Notes: generated by a model not told the origin, from the sequence alone. A stretch of DNA of 64,000 bases from Nocardioides hwasunensis (GCF_014779665.1 NZ_JACXYY010000003.1:248001-312000); one strand, 5' to 3'. Counted from the first letter of the stretch, positions 7,899 to 17,933 are shown. Program-made: numbers and translations.

Positions 7899-10037
7899 TC
7901 AACGCCATCTGGTGCGGGTCCACACCCGGTCGCGAGCGCTGCGGTCGGTCAAGGATCGGGCGATGATGCGCGTCGTGGTAGGCGACTTCGAGCCACGTCG
8001 GATCACGATCGTGAAGGTCAGCGTCTCGCCTGGGGCGAGCAGCGGAGTACGACGACCATGAGCAATCAGCGGTGGCGCCTCGACCGTGCCGCGGCTGCGC
8101 AATTGCACGCGGAACCGATCGGCGACCGCTCCGTCGTTGCGAAGCCGGACGCGGAACACCGACCGGGCGCTTTTCGTCGAAGCGCGAGCTGTCTGCCCTC
8201 GTCGCGCGTCGTGACGGTCCACGCCAAACCACTTCCCGCCAGCGGCCTTCACGTGCAGGTCCGGGCGGTGTCGTGCCGCGGCCGGTTCCGGAGTAGTAGG
8301 CGGAGCGGGGGGCGCCGGCATCGGGGTGGGCGAAGGGGAAGGCTGTGTCGGCGCGGCAAGGACCGTGTAGTCGCGTCGCGCGAACGTCTGATTCCCGGCG
8401 CCGTCGCGAGCCACGACGGTCATCGTGCGTGAGCCGGGCGTCGTGGTGTCGAGGTCCGTGGCTCCGCACGACTGCAGGTTGCTTCCACCGCGGTCGGTGC
8501 ACCAGAGGTCCCTGACCTCGGTGTCACCGACGGTGAGCACGCTGCTCGCGCTTCCTGGCGCAAAGCCGATCTGCGGCTCGACGGCATCGGGCACGGACGT
8601 CTTCTGCGCGCGGTAGGTGAAGTACTTGGGGTTCTCCGGTGCCGTGATCTCCCAGAGCACCTCGCCGTCCGACGAGAACTCGCTGGCGACGGCCCGAGTG
8701 TCCGAAGCCCAGCCGACCAACGCGTTTCCACCCTCGAGCGGCTGCGCGGAGCCGGCAAAGATGGCGTAGCGCAGACCGGTCCCGGCCGGGACGGTGAAGT
8801 CCTTGGTCATGGTGGCTGTCATCGCCGACTCGTCAATCGACCACTGCGCGACCCGGGTGTAGCCGCGCGCGACGGGTGGCCCGGCCGCATCCTCCGGATC
8901 GACGCACAGCGGCTCGACGTTCCATGCCCCGTTGTCGAACGCCATGATCTCACCGTCGGCGAGCTGCGTTGCGGTGTGCTGCGCGCACGGGCCACCGTCC
9001 GGATTCCCGTTCGTGTCGACGAAGGTGAAGTCGCTGGCTCGCCCGCCCAGCCGCCATACCACGTCTCCCTCATCGAAGCCGTCGTGAGCGGTCCGAGCGA
9101 TCTTGAAGATAGAGCTCAGGTTGCGGAAGGACGCGAGCAGGTCGCCGTCTGGGAGTACCTGGAACGAGTTGATGTGAGCGTAATCGTGGTCCGCCGGATT
9201 CACTACCGTCTCCGCCGAGATGTCGACGTGGTCGGCAGTGCTCCACTCGAACAGCACGTCTCCATCGCGGTCCTGATGTTGGATCACCGAGTCGGTCCGC
9301 CCCGTGACGGGGTTGGACTCATAGGCCATGAGGTAGGTGCTGCCGTCCGGCAGCATGATGGAGTCGTGGCCGTCTGTGTGCACGAGCCCCCGGGTCCGGA
9401 GTTTCCGGACCTCACGGAACTGCGCATCGAGCTCGACGATGTCAGCGCCGTTGGCCGCTCCGCGCGCGACCGAATAGTGGCCGTTCGGCAGGCGACGCAG
9501 ATCCATCGAGTTCGCCGTCTGGTGGACGTAGACAGGGACCCCGTTCTCGTCAACCGCAGTCTCGAAGAATGGCCCGGCAGTGAGCCACTTTCCCAAGGTG
9601 AGCAGCACCTTTCCTGCAGTGACACGAGGGTCCGGCGCCGTCGTACGACGCAAAAGAGGAAACTGCGGCGGAAGCACGATGAAGGAGTACGACGACTCCC
9701 CTGCCGCGTCTTGCACGATCACCGAGATCTCGTCGCCGGCCTCGAGATCGTTTACGACGGACGAGCCACTCGTAGCCAGTCGACCGTCCACGCGGATCGT
9801 CCCGGACGGGTCCGACGTCGAGGCCTGGACGGTCAGCGACCAGGACGCGCCCGCTGCGGGCCGCACGGCATAGCGGTCCACATCGTGTGCGAACGCCGGG
9901 AACGTCGCCGAGCCAGCACCGACGATCGCGACCGACCTGGTCGGTGGAGCAACTGCTTCAGCCGTCGAGGTGATGACTACCATCCCGCCCGACAACGTCA
10001 TCAGCACGGCCAGCAAAACTCGTCCCCCACGTCCCAT
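7899..10037 (-). CDS. Secreted arylsulfotransferase (ASST)-family protein
   Basis: 712 residues. The ATG follows TAAGGT by 6 nt, leaderless style. A signal peptide (VLLAVLMTLSGGMVV, cleavage near AEAVA) leads to a cadherin-like beta domain (about 30-125) and then a beta-propeller-like region with ASST landmarks: LVHTDGHDSIMLPDG (near 217), HINSFQVLPDGDLLASFRN (near 286), VVWRLGGRASDF (near 328), and QHTATQLADGEIMAFDNGAW (near 351). This matches the Arylsulfotran_2 type. After about residue 560 come a Pro/Ser/Thr-rich linker and a C-terminal Ig-like segment. ASST enzymes move sulfate between phenols without PAPS; whether this one is active is not provable here. Codon choice looks less GC-biased than its neighbours, possibly a transferred gene. 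Confidence 0.78.
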   Translation of the reverse strand: MGRGGRVLLAVLMTLSGGMVVITSTAEAVAPPTRSVAIVGAGSATFPAFAHDVDRYAVRPAAGASWSLTVQASTSDPSGTIRVDGRLATSGSSVVNDLEAGDEISVIVQDAAGESSYSFIVLPPQFPLLRRTTAPDPRVTAGKVLLTLGKWLTAGPFFETAVDENGVPVYVHQTANSMDLRRLPNGHYSVARGAANGADIVELDAQFREVRKLRTRGLVHTDGHDSIMLPDGSTYLMAYESNPVTGRTDSVIQHQDRDGDVLFEWSTADHVDISAETVVNPADHDYAHINSFQVLPDGDLLASFRNLSSIFKIARTAHDGFDEGDVVWRLGGRASDFTFVDTNGNPDGGPCAQHTATQLADGEIMAFDNGAWNVEPLCVDPEDAAGPPVARGYTRVAQWSIDESAMTATMTKDFTVPAGTGLRYAIFAGSAQPLEGGNALVGWASDTRAVASEFSSDGEVLWEITAPENPKYFTYRAQKTSVPDAVEPQIGFAPGSASSVLTVGDTEVRDLWCTDRGGSNLQSCGATDLDTTTPGSRTMTVVARDGAGNQTFARRDYTVLAAPTQPSPSPTPMPAPPAPPTTPEPAAARHRPDLHVKAAGGKWFGVDRHDARRGQTARASTKSARSVFRVRLRNDGAVADRFRVQLRSRGTVEAPPLIAHGRRTPLLAPGETLTFTIVIRRGSKSPTTTRIIARSLTDRSARDRVWTRTRWR

Positions 10038-10139
10038 GCCGGCACCTTACGTGCAGTAGCCCCCCTCGCGAGGCTGGTAGGGCGAACACATCGGACCGTG
10101 ACAGTTCCTGTGGCATAGTCCTGCTCCCGAGGAGGGTGC

Positions 10140-12005
10140 GTGGACAAGGTGTGGCCGTGGTTGTTCGCCGTCGATGACGACCCCTCGCCCCACCGGCCCC
10201 GGCTCGTTCTCGACAACGCCAGCATCCATGCCGCGGCGCTAGTGCTGCTGCTGGGACAACTCGCACTCCGAACGTGGATGTTGCGTGGCAGTTGGTTCTA
10301 CACCGACGACTACCGCCTGCTCGCTCAGGCCCGGGACGTACGCCTCGACGTGGGCTACCTCATGACCCCGTTCGACAGCCAGTTCATGCCAGTCGGCCGC
10401 CTGGTGGCTTGGGTAGTCGGAAACTCGGGCGAGGTGGCGACCAATTGGAACGTGGCGGTGACGCTGACGCTCGCCCTCTCGACCCTGGCGGCGGTTGCGT
10501 GCTGGTGGATGCTCGTTACGGTCTTCGGGACTCGGTGGGAGCTGCTGCCCCTGCTGGTGCTCTACCTCTTCAGCGCACTGAGCGCTCCGGCTCTCATGTG
10601 GTGGGCGGCCGGCCTCAATCAGCTGCCGCTGCAGGGCGTCTGGTTCGCCGCCGTCGCAGCCTGGACCTGCTACCTCCGCACCCGGCGCAACCGCTGGCTG
10701 GCCGTCACCACCGTCGTCATCACGCTCGGGCTGCTCTGCTACGTCAAGACACTGCTGGTTCTGCCGGTCCTGCTCGTACTCGCGCTCGGCTACTTCACGA
10801 CAGGCTCGGTCCAAGCGCGGGTCGCGACCGCGTTTCGGAGCTGGTGGTCGGCCGCCGCTGTCGGGGCCGTGACAGCAATCGGCTACGTCGCCTACTACAC
10901 CACGGCGATCCCAGCGCCTTTCGTCAAGCGGGGCGCCGAAGGGGGATCCGGACTGGCCGGCTCCCTCGTCGACACCATGCTCCTCACCGCGTTCGGCAGC
11001 TCCGCCGCCGGTGGGCCCTGGCGCTGGGACACCTTCAACCCGCCCACCGGCTACGCCGATCCCCCAGTCTGGGGCGTCCACCTGGCCTGGATGTCACTCG
11101 CCGCACTTGTGGCCCTGGCGGCCTTCAGACGGCGGCGGACCGGGCGAGCCTGGCTCGTGCTTCTATTCTCCCTCGCCGGCGCCTACCTGCTCCTGCTCAC
11201 CACCCGCGCGCCCATCGCCGGCGCCGGCATCGGCCTGGAGATGCGATACCTCACCGAAACCGTGTGTGCGCTGGTGCTCGCGCTTGGATTGGCGTGGCTG
11301 CCGGTCCCGGGCGCCGTCGAGCACAGCGAGCCCCGCTCCCGGTCGCTCGTCGCCCTCGCCCCGACCCCGGCGCTCGTCGGGCTCGTCGGGCTCGTCTACC
11401 TTGCCGGCGCCGTGGTCAGCACGACGACGTACGCCTACATCTGGCACACCGACAACCCGGGCTCATCCTTCCTACACCGCGTCCGCGACGCGGCCAACGA
11501 GTCAGGGTCGCTCGACCTGACAGGTGGCCCCGTCCCCGCCGCCGTCATGCCCGGCTACTCGTTCCCCTACAACACACTGGAGGAGCTCGTGCCGCTCTAC
11601 ACGCCCCGTGCCGGCTTCCCCTCCGTCAGCACCGACCTGCACTCCGTCGCCGAGGACGGACGGGTGGCGCAGACCGTCATTGATGCCGCCGTGACCTCTG
11701 AGCCCGGGCCATTGCCCGACTGCGGCTGGAAGGTCGGACCCAAGGGCCGAACGATCCCACTGCAGAACGGCACGATCGACGTCGACTGGTGGCTGCGGAT
11801 CGGCTATCTCGCCTCTGCGCGCACGGACGTCACTGTCAGCGCCGCCGACGTCAGCCGCACGACGACTCTCAACCCGGGCGTCGGGAGCCTCTACGTCCAG
11901 GTGACCGGCGCCTTCGACGCCGTACGGGTCTCCGGCCTCACGCCTGGTACCACCGTCTGCGTCGACGTGGTCGAGGTCGGCACCGCCGAGCCGGGTGATG
12001 CGTGA
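10140..12005 (+). CDS. Polytopic membrane protein, GT-C-glycosyltransferase-like
   Basis: 621 residues from GTG, with GAGGAGG a few bases upstream. About eleven hydrophobic segments lie between residues 27 and 435, followed by an extracytoplasmic C-terminal domain of about 180 residues rich in beta-type sequence. The first loop holds FYTDDYRLLAQAR (near residue 53). A D-D/D-E pair in the first external loop is the hallmark of GT-C lipid-linked sugar transferases, so a polyprenyl-phosphate-dependent glycosyltransferase is a reasonable but unproven guess. The stop overlaps the acyltransferase start (TGATG), implying coupling, and the gene diverges from the ASST-family gene across 102 bp. Confidence 0.6.
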   Translation: MDKVWPWLFAVDDDPSPHRPRLVLDNASIHAAALVLLLGQLALRTWMLRGSWFYTDDYRLLAQARDVRLDVGYLMTPFDSQFMPVGRLVAWVVGNSGEVATNWNVAVTLTLALSTLAAVACWWMLVTVFGTRWELLPLLVLYLFSALSAPALMWWAAGLNQLPLQGVWFAAVAAWTCYLRTRRNRWLAVTTVVITLGLLCYVKTLLVLPVLLVLALGYFTTGSVQARVATAFRSWWSAAAVGAVTAIGYVAYYTTAIPAPFVKRGAEGGSGLAGSLVDTMLLTAFGSSAAGGPWRWDTFNPPTGYADPPVWGVHLAWMSLAALVALAAFRRRRTGRAWLVLLFSLAGAYLLLLTTRAPIAGAGIGLEMRYLTETVCALVLALGLAWLPVPGAVEHSEPRSRSLVALAPTPALVGLVGLVYLAGAVVSTTTYAYIWHTDNPGSSFLHRVRDAANESGSLDLTGGPVPAAVMPGYSFPYNTLEELVPLYTPRAGFPSVSTDLHSVAEDGRVAQTVIDAAVTSEPGPLPDCGWKVGPKGRTIPLQNGTIDVDWWLRIGYLASARTDVTVSAADVSRTTTLNPGVGSLYVQVTGAFDAVRVSGLTPGTTVCVDVVEVGTAEPGDA

Positions 12006-13207
12006 TGACCACGCCCGGCACCTCCGGGGTGGAGGTCTCCCCGCAGTTTCCCGTCCTCGACACCTTGCGCGCCATCGGCGCGCTGGCCGTGCTCACGACG
12101 CACACGTCGTTCCAGACCGGTGAGTATCTCGGCAACGGCGTCGGCGGTACGCTTCTCGCCCGTCTCGATGTCGGCGTCGCGATCTTCTTCGTGCTCTCGG
12201 GCTTCCTGCTCTCGCGGGCGTGGCTGGCCCGACAGGCGCTTGGCCTGCCGCGGCCCGGGCTCAGCACTTACTACGAGAAGCGAGCGCTGCGCATCCTCCC
12301 CGTCTACCTCGTCGTGGTGGTGATCGCGTACCTCTTCGTCGGCGGCAACGAGGACGCCGGCGTGGGCAACTGGCTCTCCTCGACCGTCCTCATCGACTCG
12401 TTCGTGGGCAAGTCACTCCCTTACGGCCTCACCCACATGTGGAGCCTTGCAGTCGAGGCGACCTTCTACCTGGTCCTGCCGGTCCTGATGGTGGCCGTAC
12501 GACCTCGCCGATCCGGCCGTTCCCTGGCCGGCCTGCTCGGCGCGATGCTCCTGCTGTCCGTCCTGTGGCTGGCGCTCTCGCCCCACCTCGACACCAACGT
12601 TGCTGGGTCACCGGGCCTGTGGCTGCCCGCGTACCTCACCTGGTTCGCCGCCGGCATCGGCCTCGCGGCCGTGCACGTGGCACACCAGCAGGGTTCGACC
12701 ACCTGGGTCGTCCAGCAGGTCGTCGCCCTCGGCCGGCTGCCCGGGGTGTGCTGGTCGCTCGCGATCGGGCTGCTGCTCGTCGCGGCCACGCCGCTGGCCG
12801 GGCCGACGCTCCTCGAGGCCTCGAGCGTGACGGAGTCGATCACCAAGCACCTGCTCTACGCGGGCATCGGCACGCTTCTCGTGCTGAGCGGCGTCTTCAC
12901 CGCACCCGGTACGTACTCGCGGGTGATGGCGTGGCAGGCGTTGCGCCACCTCGGGCACATCAGCTACAGCGTCTTCTGCGTGCACCTCGCCGTCCTCGCG
13001 GGAGCCTTCCACCTGACCGGCGTCGAGGTCTTCACCGGGCACGGGCTCCTCATCTGGACGACGACGCTCGTGCTCTCGCTCGCGGCGTCGGAAGTCCTCT
13101 ACCGTGTCGTCGAGATGCCGGCGCTCCGCCTCCAGGGCAGGTTGCGCCGACACGAGTCCGTGGCTACGAGCACCACCAGTCCGGACACCACTGCCACCAC
13201 GAGGTAG
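12005..13207 (+). CDS. Acyltransferase family 3 (OafA-like) membrane protein
   Basis: 400 residues from ATG at 12005 in a TGATG overlap with the upstream gene; a GTG one codon earlier is possible. It shows the AT3 signature: PVLDTLRAIGALAVLTTHTS at the N terminus, then FFVLSGFLLSRAW, YYEKRALRILPVYLV and a Trp-Ser-Leu motif in LTHMWSLAVEATFYLVLPVL. About ten membrane helices are visible. These proteins move acyl groups (acetyl, succinyl and others) to sugars of envelope glycans. The genomic setting among glycosyltransferases fits decoration of a wall polysaccharide. The final 109 bp overlap the 3' end of the convergent aftD gene. Confidence 0.9.
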   Translation: MTTPGTSGVEVSPQFPVLDTLRAIGALAVLTTHTSFQTGEYLGNGVGGTLLARLDVGVAIFFVLSGFLLSRAWLARQALGLPRPGLSTYYEKRALRILPVYLVVVVIAYLFVGGNEDAGVGNWLSSTVLIDSFVGKSLPYGLTHMWSLAVEATFYLVLPVLMVAVRPRRSGRSLAGLLGAMLLLSVLWLALSPHLDTNVAGSPGLWLPAYLTWFAAGIGLAAVHVAHQQGSTTWVVQQVVALGRLPGVCWSLAIGLLLVAATPLAGPTLLEASSVTESITKHLLYAGIGTLLVLSGVFTAPGTYSRVMAWQALRHLGHISYSVFCVHLAVLAGAFHLTGVEVFTGHGLLIWTTTLVLSLAASEVLYRVVEMPALRLQGRLRRHESVATSTTSPDTTATTR

Positions 13208-16200
13208 CTCGGCCAGGCGCGGCCGCCAGCCCAGGAGCCCAGACCACCCCACGGCTCGAACGCGTAGATGGCGATCGCCGGGAACACCAGTAGGGCGACG
13301 AGGCCGCGCGCCACGGCGTCGGAGGTCCGGTGGACGGTCCAAACGATCACTCCCGCGAGCATCGCCACGACGAGTCCCCACCGACCAGCGAGGAGCAGTC
13401 CGGCCACGGGGACGAGCACGAGTGCCACGAGGCGCGGCAGCCCGCGCTCGTTCACCGGCAGCAGGCCGGCGTCGCGTGACCACCAGCGACGCGCGAGGAG
13501 CACCAGGCCGAGCAGCGCGAGAGCGGTGAGCAGGCCCGTGAACAGAGCGATGCGGTAGCCGGACCCGGGGCCGAAGTGAGCCTCGACTGCGGACGCGCTC
13601 CCGCTGGTCCGCCACCCCTGGCGCCAGCCGTCGACCACCACGGAGCTCAGGTCCGCGCCGCTCTGCGTGGCCCGCCACCCCGGGTTGGCGTTCTCTCGAC
13701 CGGCCAGCAGGCTTCCCGCGGGAGCGTCACCGTACTCCGCCCGGCCCGCGCCGTCCGACGATCCCGCGACCGCAGTCGAGACGCCGAGGGGCAGGGTCCC
13801 GGTGCTCAGCACCAGTGAGTCGGGCGCGAAGGCGTCCGAGGCGCGCACGGTGATCCGGTTGTCTCCGGACCCCAGCGTCACAGGTCCTTCCGGGCACAGC
13901 TCGGCGGGGACGGTCTCGCCCTCGTAGAGTTCTATCGCGGTGGCGCGGACTGCTGTGGAGAGGGTGTCGCCGTCGAGCTCGACGTCGGGGCCGCTCCCGC
14001 AGGGCAGGTCGAGGGGCTGGTCCCCGACGAGTTCCGGCAGGCCGTCGGCTCCGGCGAAGGTCAGCTCGGTCACCCCGACCGGCACGGCGCTCGTCGCCCC
14101 GTCGAAGTCGACGCTGGTGACCGGCTCCGACTCCCCCACCTCGAGGACGAGCTGGTCAGTCCGGATCGTCGGGAACTCGGCACGGCCGTCCTCGTCGAGC
14201 TCGATGCTCCGGCGCCCCTTCGGCCACCGCAGGTCGAGGGTCTGGGGCGCTCGTGCAGCGGTGTCCCGGGCGACCCGAATACGGAGCTCGCGCAACGTCT
14301 GCGGACGGAGCCAGCGCAGCGAGATCGTAGGGCGTACGTCGGACAGGGCCGCGGTCCAGGTCGTGCCGTCGTTGCCGTCGATCGCCGCGAGTGCCGAGCC
14401 CCGTGCGTCGGGGACGCCGGTGGACGAGGCGTCCACCCCGACGAAGGCACCCTGCTGGAGCAGGTCCTGGAGCGCGTCGCCGGGCACGGCCCGAACCCGG
14501 AGGTCCGCGTCGTAGGTCGCCGAGCCGGGGAGAGTGACGATGCGGTCCAGGTCGAGCGGCTCCTCCGGTGAGCCCTCGCGCCCCTGCACGCACCGCACGT
14601 CGAGGTCGACGCTCGCGCAGCCGCTCCGGGCGTCGCCGATCGCGCGCAGCACCACCGCATCGGGCGTCCCGGCACCCGCTGGTGGGGCCGGGAGCCGGAG
14701 GGGACGCGCAGCGCTGACGCCAGGAATCTCGACCTCCGCGAGGGCGAGCGGGGTGCTCGTCCGGCCCGAGGCATCGGTGATCCGCACGAAGGGCGAGCTC
14801 GCGTCGTCGACCAGGATGCGGGTCGGGGTGTCGGGGGCGAGCAGCACCCGGTCGCTGGTCCAGTCGTCGGTGCTGACGGTGACCTCCTGGTCACCGAGGC
14901 CCGCTCCGGTCACCTCGATCGACGTCAGCGCGACGCCCTCCTCCAGGTCGACCTGCCACCAGTGCGCATCGTCCGGCACCTGCGCACTCTGCCACGACGT
15001 GGACGGCTGGCCGTCGATCGCGGCGTACGCCAGTCGTCCGGGCTGCGCCGGCGCCGCGCCCGCCTGGGCGAGGGAGCTCGAGGCGGTGACCCCGACGACG
15101 CCGTCGTACTCGGCGAAGGTCGACCAGCGCGCGGGGTCCGGCAGGAGGTAGTCGGGGACCGTCTCCTGCGGGTCCTGCGCCTGCGCGCGGGTGCGCACGG
15201 ACGAGGTCGCGTCGTGGATGCGTCCGAAGTGGCGCACGACGGACTGGTTGCCGTCGGTCAGGACCACCGACGCGTCGTCCGTGGCGGCGCCGTCACCCAC
15301 GTCGGCGGCAAGCCGCGTGGGTACGTCATCGCCGATCACGCCGAGGTCGGTGAGGTCGAGCAGGTCCTCGGGCCCGCCCACGACGACGGGTGCCTCGTCG
15401 GTGGCGCTTGCGGGGGCGGCCAGGTCGTCCACCGAGTAGACCTCGATGGCGGCGTAGTCGTTCTGCCAGCCTCCGTTGATCAGGGCGCGACCGAGGTCGC
15501 CGTCGACGTGCGCCCCGCCGCCGACCGCCGGGCCGAAGGTCGTCTCGAGCTCGAGGCCGGGCGACTCCTCGATGGCCTGGTGGACCAGCACCGGGTCGGG
15601 GTGGTCATCGCCGCGGGACAGGTCGTTGCGCACGACGAGGTGGCTGATACCTGCGCGACGCATGTAATCGGTGAGGCCTGCGGAGCCGTGGCCCTGGGCG
15701 AAGCGTTCCTCGACGGCGTCGAGCATCCGGATGTTGCCCGCCGGCGTGAGCGGCACCGCGTTGCGGACCGCCCACGGGGTGGAGGCGAGCGATTGGAAGG
15801 GCTCGTCGCGCGGCTCGCCCCACACATAGCTGCCGAACATGGTGCCCGGGACGAGCAGTGCGACGCCGGAGTCCTGCTGCTCGGCGAGCCACTCGGCAGT
15901 CTGCGCCCAGTAGTCCGGCACGTCGTCGAAGCCGCCCGACGGCGTGATGTGTCCTGCAGCCGCCGGCGTCGCGGCCGCGAGGACTGCGAACGCCACGAGG
16001 CCGGCGAGGAAGCGGAAGTTGGCCCGCTCCGGACGTCCGAGGCGAGAGTCGCGCGCCAGCTCGACCAGCCAGTCGACAAGCCACGCCACCCCGATGACGA
16101 GCGGGAGCCGGACGATCGGGTCGAACTTGTGGACGTTGCGGAGCGGCGCGAGCGCACCGTCAAGGAGCTCCTGGATGCTGGGAGCGAACCAGCCCTGGAC

Positions 16201-17196
16201 CGTTCCGAGGTGGCCCATCGACACGAGGAACAGGCCGACGACTAGGCCACTGACCAGGAACAGGCGGTGGGGCGTACGGCGCAGGACGAGACCGACCACA
16301 CCAGCCACGAGCACGAATGCGCTGTTGAGGGCAAGGTAGGGCTGGCGGATCAGGTCGTTGCCGGCTCGAGACGACCCGTCGACGTACGGCACCCAGTTGG
16401 AGGTGCCTCTCAGAGAGTCGGCGAGGTTCGTAGGGATGGTCGTGATGCCCGCGGACTCGATGAAATCGAGAAACGGCGGGCTGTAAGCGCCAAGCAGGAA
16501 GAGCGGGACCAGCCACCAGAGCGTGGCGACGAGCGTGAAGATCGGCCACCAGATCATCATCGTGCGGCGTCGGGCGCCGGGCGTGCGGATCAGTAGCCAA
16601 ATGGCCCCCAGGGGCAGCACGGCGGCCGTCGCCGCCGCATTGACCCCGCCCACCATGGCGATCGCGAGCGCGGATAGCGCAGCGGCCCGCCGGGCCGAGC
16701 CGCGTTCGGCACCGATGACGAGTGGCAGCAGCACCCACGGCGTCAGCGCCATCGGCCACACCTCGATCGAGCTCGGCCCGATCACCGTCAGCATGCGGGG
16801 CGAGAGGGCGAACGCGAGTCCGCCGAGGATGCAGGCCAGGTCTGAGCGCACTCCGAGCGCCCGCGCGACCCGCGCGGCCCCGACGAACGCCACGCTGAGG
16901 ACGAGGGCCATCCACAGGCGCTGCACCACCCACCCGGGCACGTCGAGCAGCGAGCCGAGAGCGAAGAACGGCCCCATCGGCCAGAGATAGCCGTAGGCCT
17001 GGTTCTGCAGCTGCCCGAAGGCTCCCTGGCCGTCCCACAGGTGTGCCGCCCGGCCGAGGAAGTCGAGGGGCGCGATGGCCAGGTCGAGCTTCGTGTCCGC
17101 CACCAGCAGTCCCGGCGACTGGGTCATGGCGACGCCGAGCAGCAGCACGCACACGGCGACCAGCCGCCAGCGGAACCGAGTGCCGGCCGAGGTCAC
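13099..17196 (-). CDS. aftD: Alpha-(1->3)-arabinofuranosyltransferase AftD-like (DUF3367)
   Basis: 1365 residues from a GTG overlapping the methyltransferase stop as GTGA. The N-terminal 400 or so residues are a GT-C membrane domain with a D-x-D-type external loop (LVADTKLDLAIAPLDFLGRA) and a segment LGGLAFALSPRMLTVIGPSS. A long extracytoplasmic region follows with two discoidin/F5-8C-like carbohydrate-binding modules (AIDGQPSTSWQSAQVPDD and AIDGNDGTTWTAAL), and several helices close the protein. Length is near the roughly 1400 residues of mycobacterial AftD, which adds branching alpha-1,3-arabinofuranose to arabinan using decaprenyl-phosphoarabinose. Polymer and donor in this organism are inferred. 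Its 3' end overlaps the acyltransferase gene by 109 bp. Confidence 0.85.
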   Translation of the reverse strand: MTSAGTRFRWRLVAVCVLLLGVAMTQSPGLLVADTKLDLAIAPLDFLGRAAHLWDGQGAFGQLQNQAYGYLWPMGPFFALGSLLDVPGWVVQRLWMALVLSVAFVGAARVARALGVRSDLACILGGLAFALSPRMLTVIGPSSIEVWPMALTPWVLLPLVIGAERGSARRAAALSALAIAMVGGVNAAATAAVLPLGAIWLLIRTPGARRRTMMIWWPIFTLVATLWWLVPLFLLGAYSPPFLDFIESAGITTIPTNLADSLRGTSNWVPYVDGSSRAGNDLIRQPYLALNSAFVLVAGVVGLVLRRTPHRLFLVSGLVVGLFLVSMGHLGTVQGWFAPSIQELLDGALAPLRNVHKFDPIVRLPLVIGVAWLVDWLVELARDSRLGRPERANFRFLAGLVAFAVLAAATPAAAGHITPSGGFDDVPDYWAQTAEWLAEQQDSGVALLVPGTMFGSYVWGEPRDEPFQSLASTPWAVRNAVPLTPAGNIRMLDAVEERFAQGHGSAGLTDYMRRAGISHLVVRNDLSRGDDHPDPVLVHQAIEESPGLELETTFGPAVGGGAHVDGDLGRALINGGWQNDYAAIEVYSVDDLAAPASATDEAPVVVGGPEDLLDLTDLGVIGDDVPTRLAADVGDGAATDDASVVLTDGNQSVVRHFGRIHDATSSVRTRAQAQDPQETVPDYLLPDPARWSTFAEYDGVVGVTASSSLAQAGAAPAQPGRLAYAAIDGQPSTSWQSAQVPDDAHWWQVDLEEGVALTSIEVTGAGLGDQEVTVSTDDWTSDRVLLAPDTPTRILVDDASSPFVRITDASGRTSTPLALAEVEIPGVSAARPLRLPAPPAGAGTPDAVVLRAIGDARSGCASVDLDVRCVQGREGSPEEPLDLDRIVTLPGSATYDADLRVRAVPGDALQDLLQQGAFVGVDASSTGVPDARGSALAAIDGNDGTTWTAALSDVRPTISLRWLRPQTLRELRIRVARDTAARAPQTLDLRWPKGRRSIELDEDGRAEFPTIRTDQLVLEVGESEPVTSVDFDGATSAVPVGVTELTFAGADGLPELVGDQPLDLPCGSGPDVELDGDTLSTAVRATAIELYEGETVPAELCPEGPVTLGSGDNRITVRASDAFAPDSLVLSTGTLPLGVSTAVAGSSDGAGRAEYGDAPAGSLLAGRENANPGWRATQSGADLSSVVVDGWRQGWRTSGSASAVEAHFGPGSGYRIALFTGLLTALALLGLVLLARRWWSRDAGLLPVNERGLPRLVALVLVPVAGLLLAGRWGLVVAMLAGVIVWTVHRTSDAVARGLVALLVFPAIAIYAFEPWGGLGSWAGGRAWPSYLVVAVVSGLVVLVATDSCRRNLPWRRSAGISTTR

Positions 17197-17933
17197 TTCT
17201 TCCTCAGCACCAGCACGAGGTTCCACGTGACCACCTCCTTGACCACGGGCACACGGAGCAGCCACCGGCTCCACCACGGGTTGTAGCGCGGGATGAGATG
17301 GAGCACCTCGGCACGGTCCTGCTCTGCAGCCCAGCGCAGGCCGTCGGCCACCGTCACGGCGAAGAGCGACTCCCCGAACCTGTTCTTCGGCTCGTGCCCG
17401 TGCTTGCGGGCGTAGCGCCGACGCGCCCAGCGCCCGCCGAGGTAGTGCCACGGCGAGGTCTCGTGCCCGCCCCACGGTCCCCACCACGTCGTGTAGCTGA
17501 TGAAGACCAGCCCGCCGGGCCGGGTGACCCGGACCATCTCCTCGGCCATGCGCCACGGCTCGGGCACGTGCTCGAGCACGTTGGAGGAGTAGCAGACGTC
17601 GACCGCCCCCGAGGCGAACGGCAGCTGCATCCCGCTGCCGAGGACCGTCCGTTCGCCGATGTCCCCGGCGCCGGCCAGCTCGCCGACGTCGGAGTCGAGC
17701 GCGACGTACGTCGCCCCCGCACCGGTGAAGGCCTCCCGGAAGTAGCCAGGCCCTCCCCCGACGTCGAGCAGCAGCTGACCGTGAAGTGGGTGGTACTGGG
17801 ACACGTGCTCCACCGAGTCCTGGGCCAGCGCGGTATAGAACCGCGCGGGGTCCGACTGCTCGTGGCGGAACTCCCCGAACAGGCGCAGCGACCGGGCGAG
17901 GTCGGCGCGCCAGGGTCGGGGGCTCGTCAGCAC
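17193..17933 (-). CDS. Class I SAM-dependent methyltransferase of the AftD locus
   Basis: 246 residues from GTG at 17933, 6 nt behind TAGGGT (17940-17945 on the minus strand). Motif I is LLLDVGGGPGYFREAF (near residue 55), the acidic residue follows in YVALDSDVGE, and VDVCYSSNVLEHVPEPWRM and VRVTRPGGLVFISYTTWWGP follow in order, a methyltransferase-11 pattern. The stop overlaps the aftD start (GTGA). By order and size it corresponds to the methyltransferase Rv0224c that sits in the comparable mycobacterial region next to a divergent glycosyltransferase. A role in methylating a glycan or its lipid carrier is inferred only. Confidence 0.85.
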   Translation of the reverse strand: MLTSPRPWRADLARSLRLFGEFRHEQSDPARFYTALAQDSVEHVSQYHPLHGQLLLDVGGGPGYFREAFTGAGATYVALDSDVGELAGAGDIGERTVLGSGMQLPFASGAVDVCYSSNVLEHVPEPWRMAEEMVRVTRPGGLVFISYTTWWGPWGGHETSPWHYLGGRWARRRYARKHGHEPKNRFGESLFAVTVADGLRWAAEQDRAEVLHLIPRYNPWWSRWLLRVPVVKEVVTWNLVLVLRKK

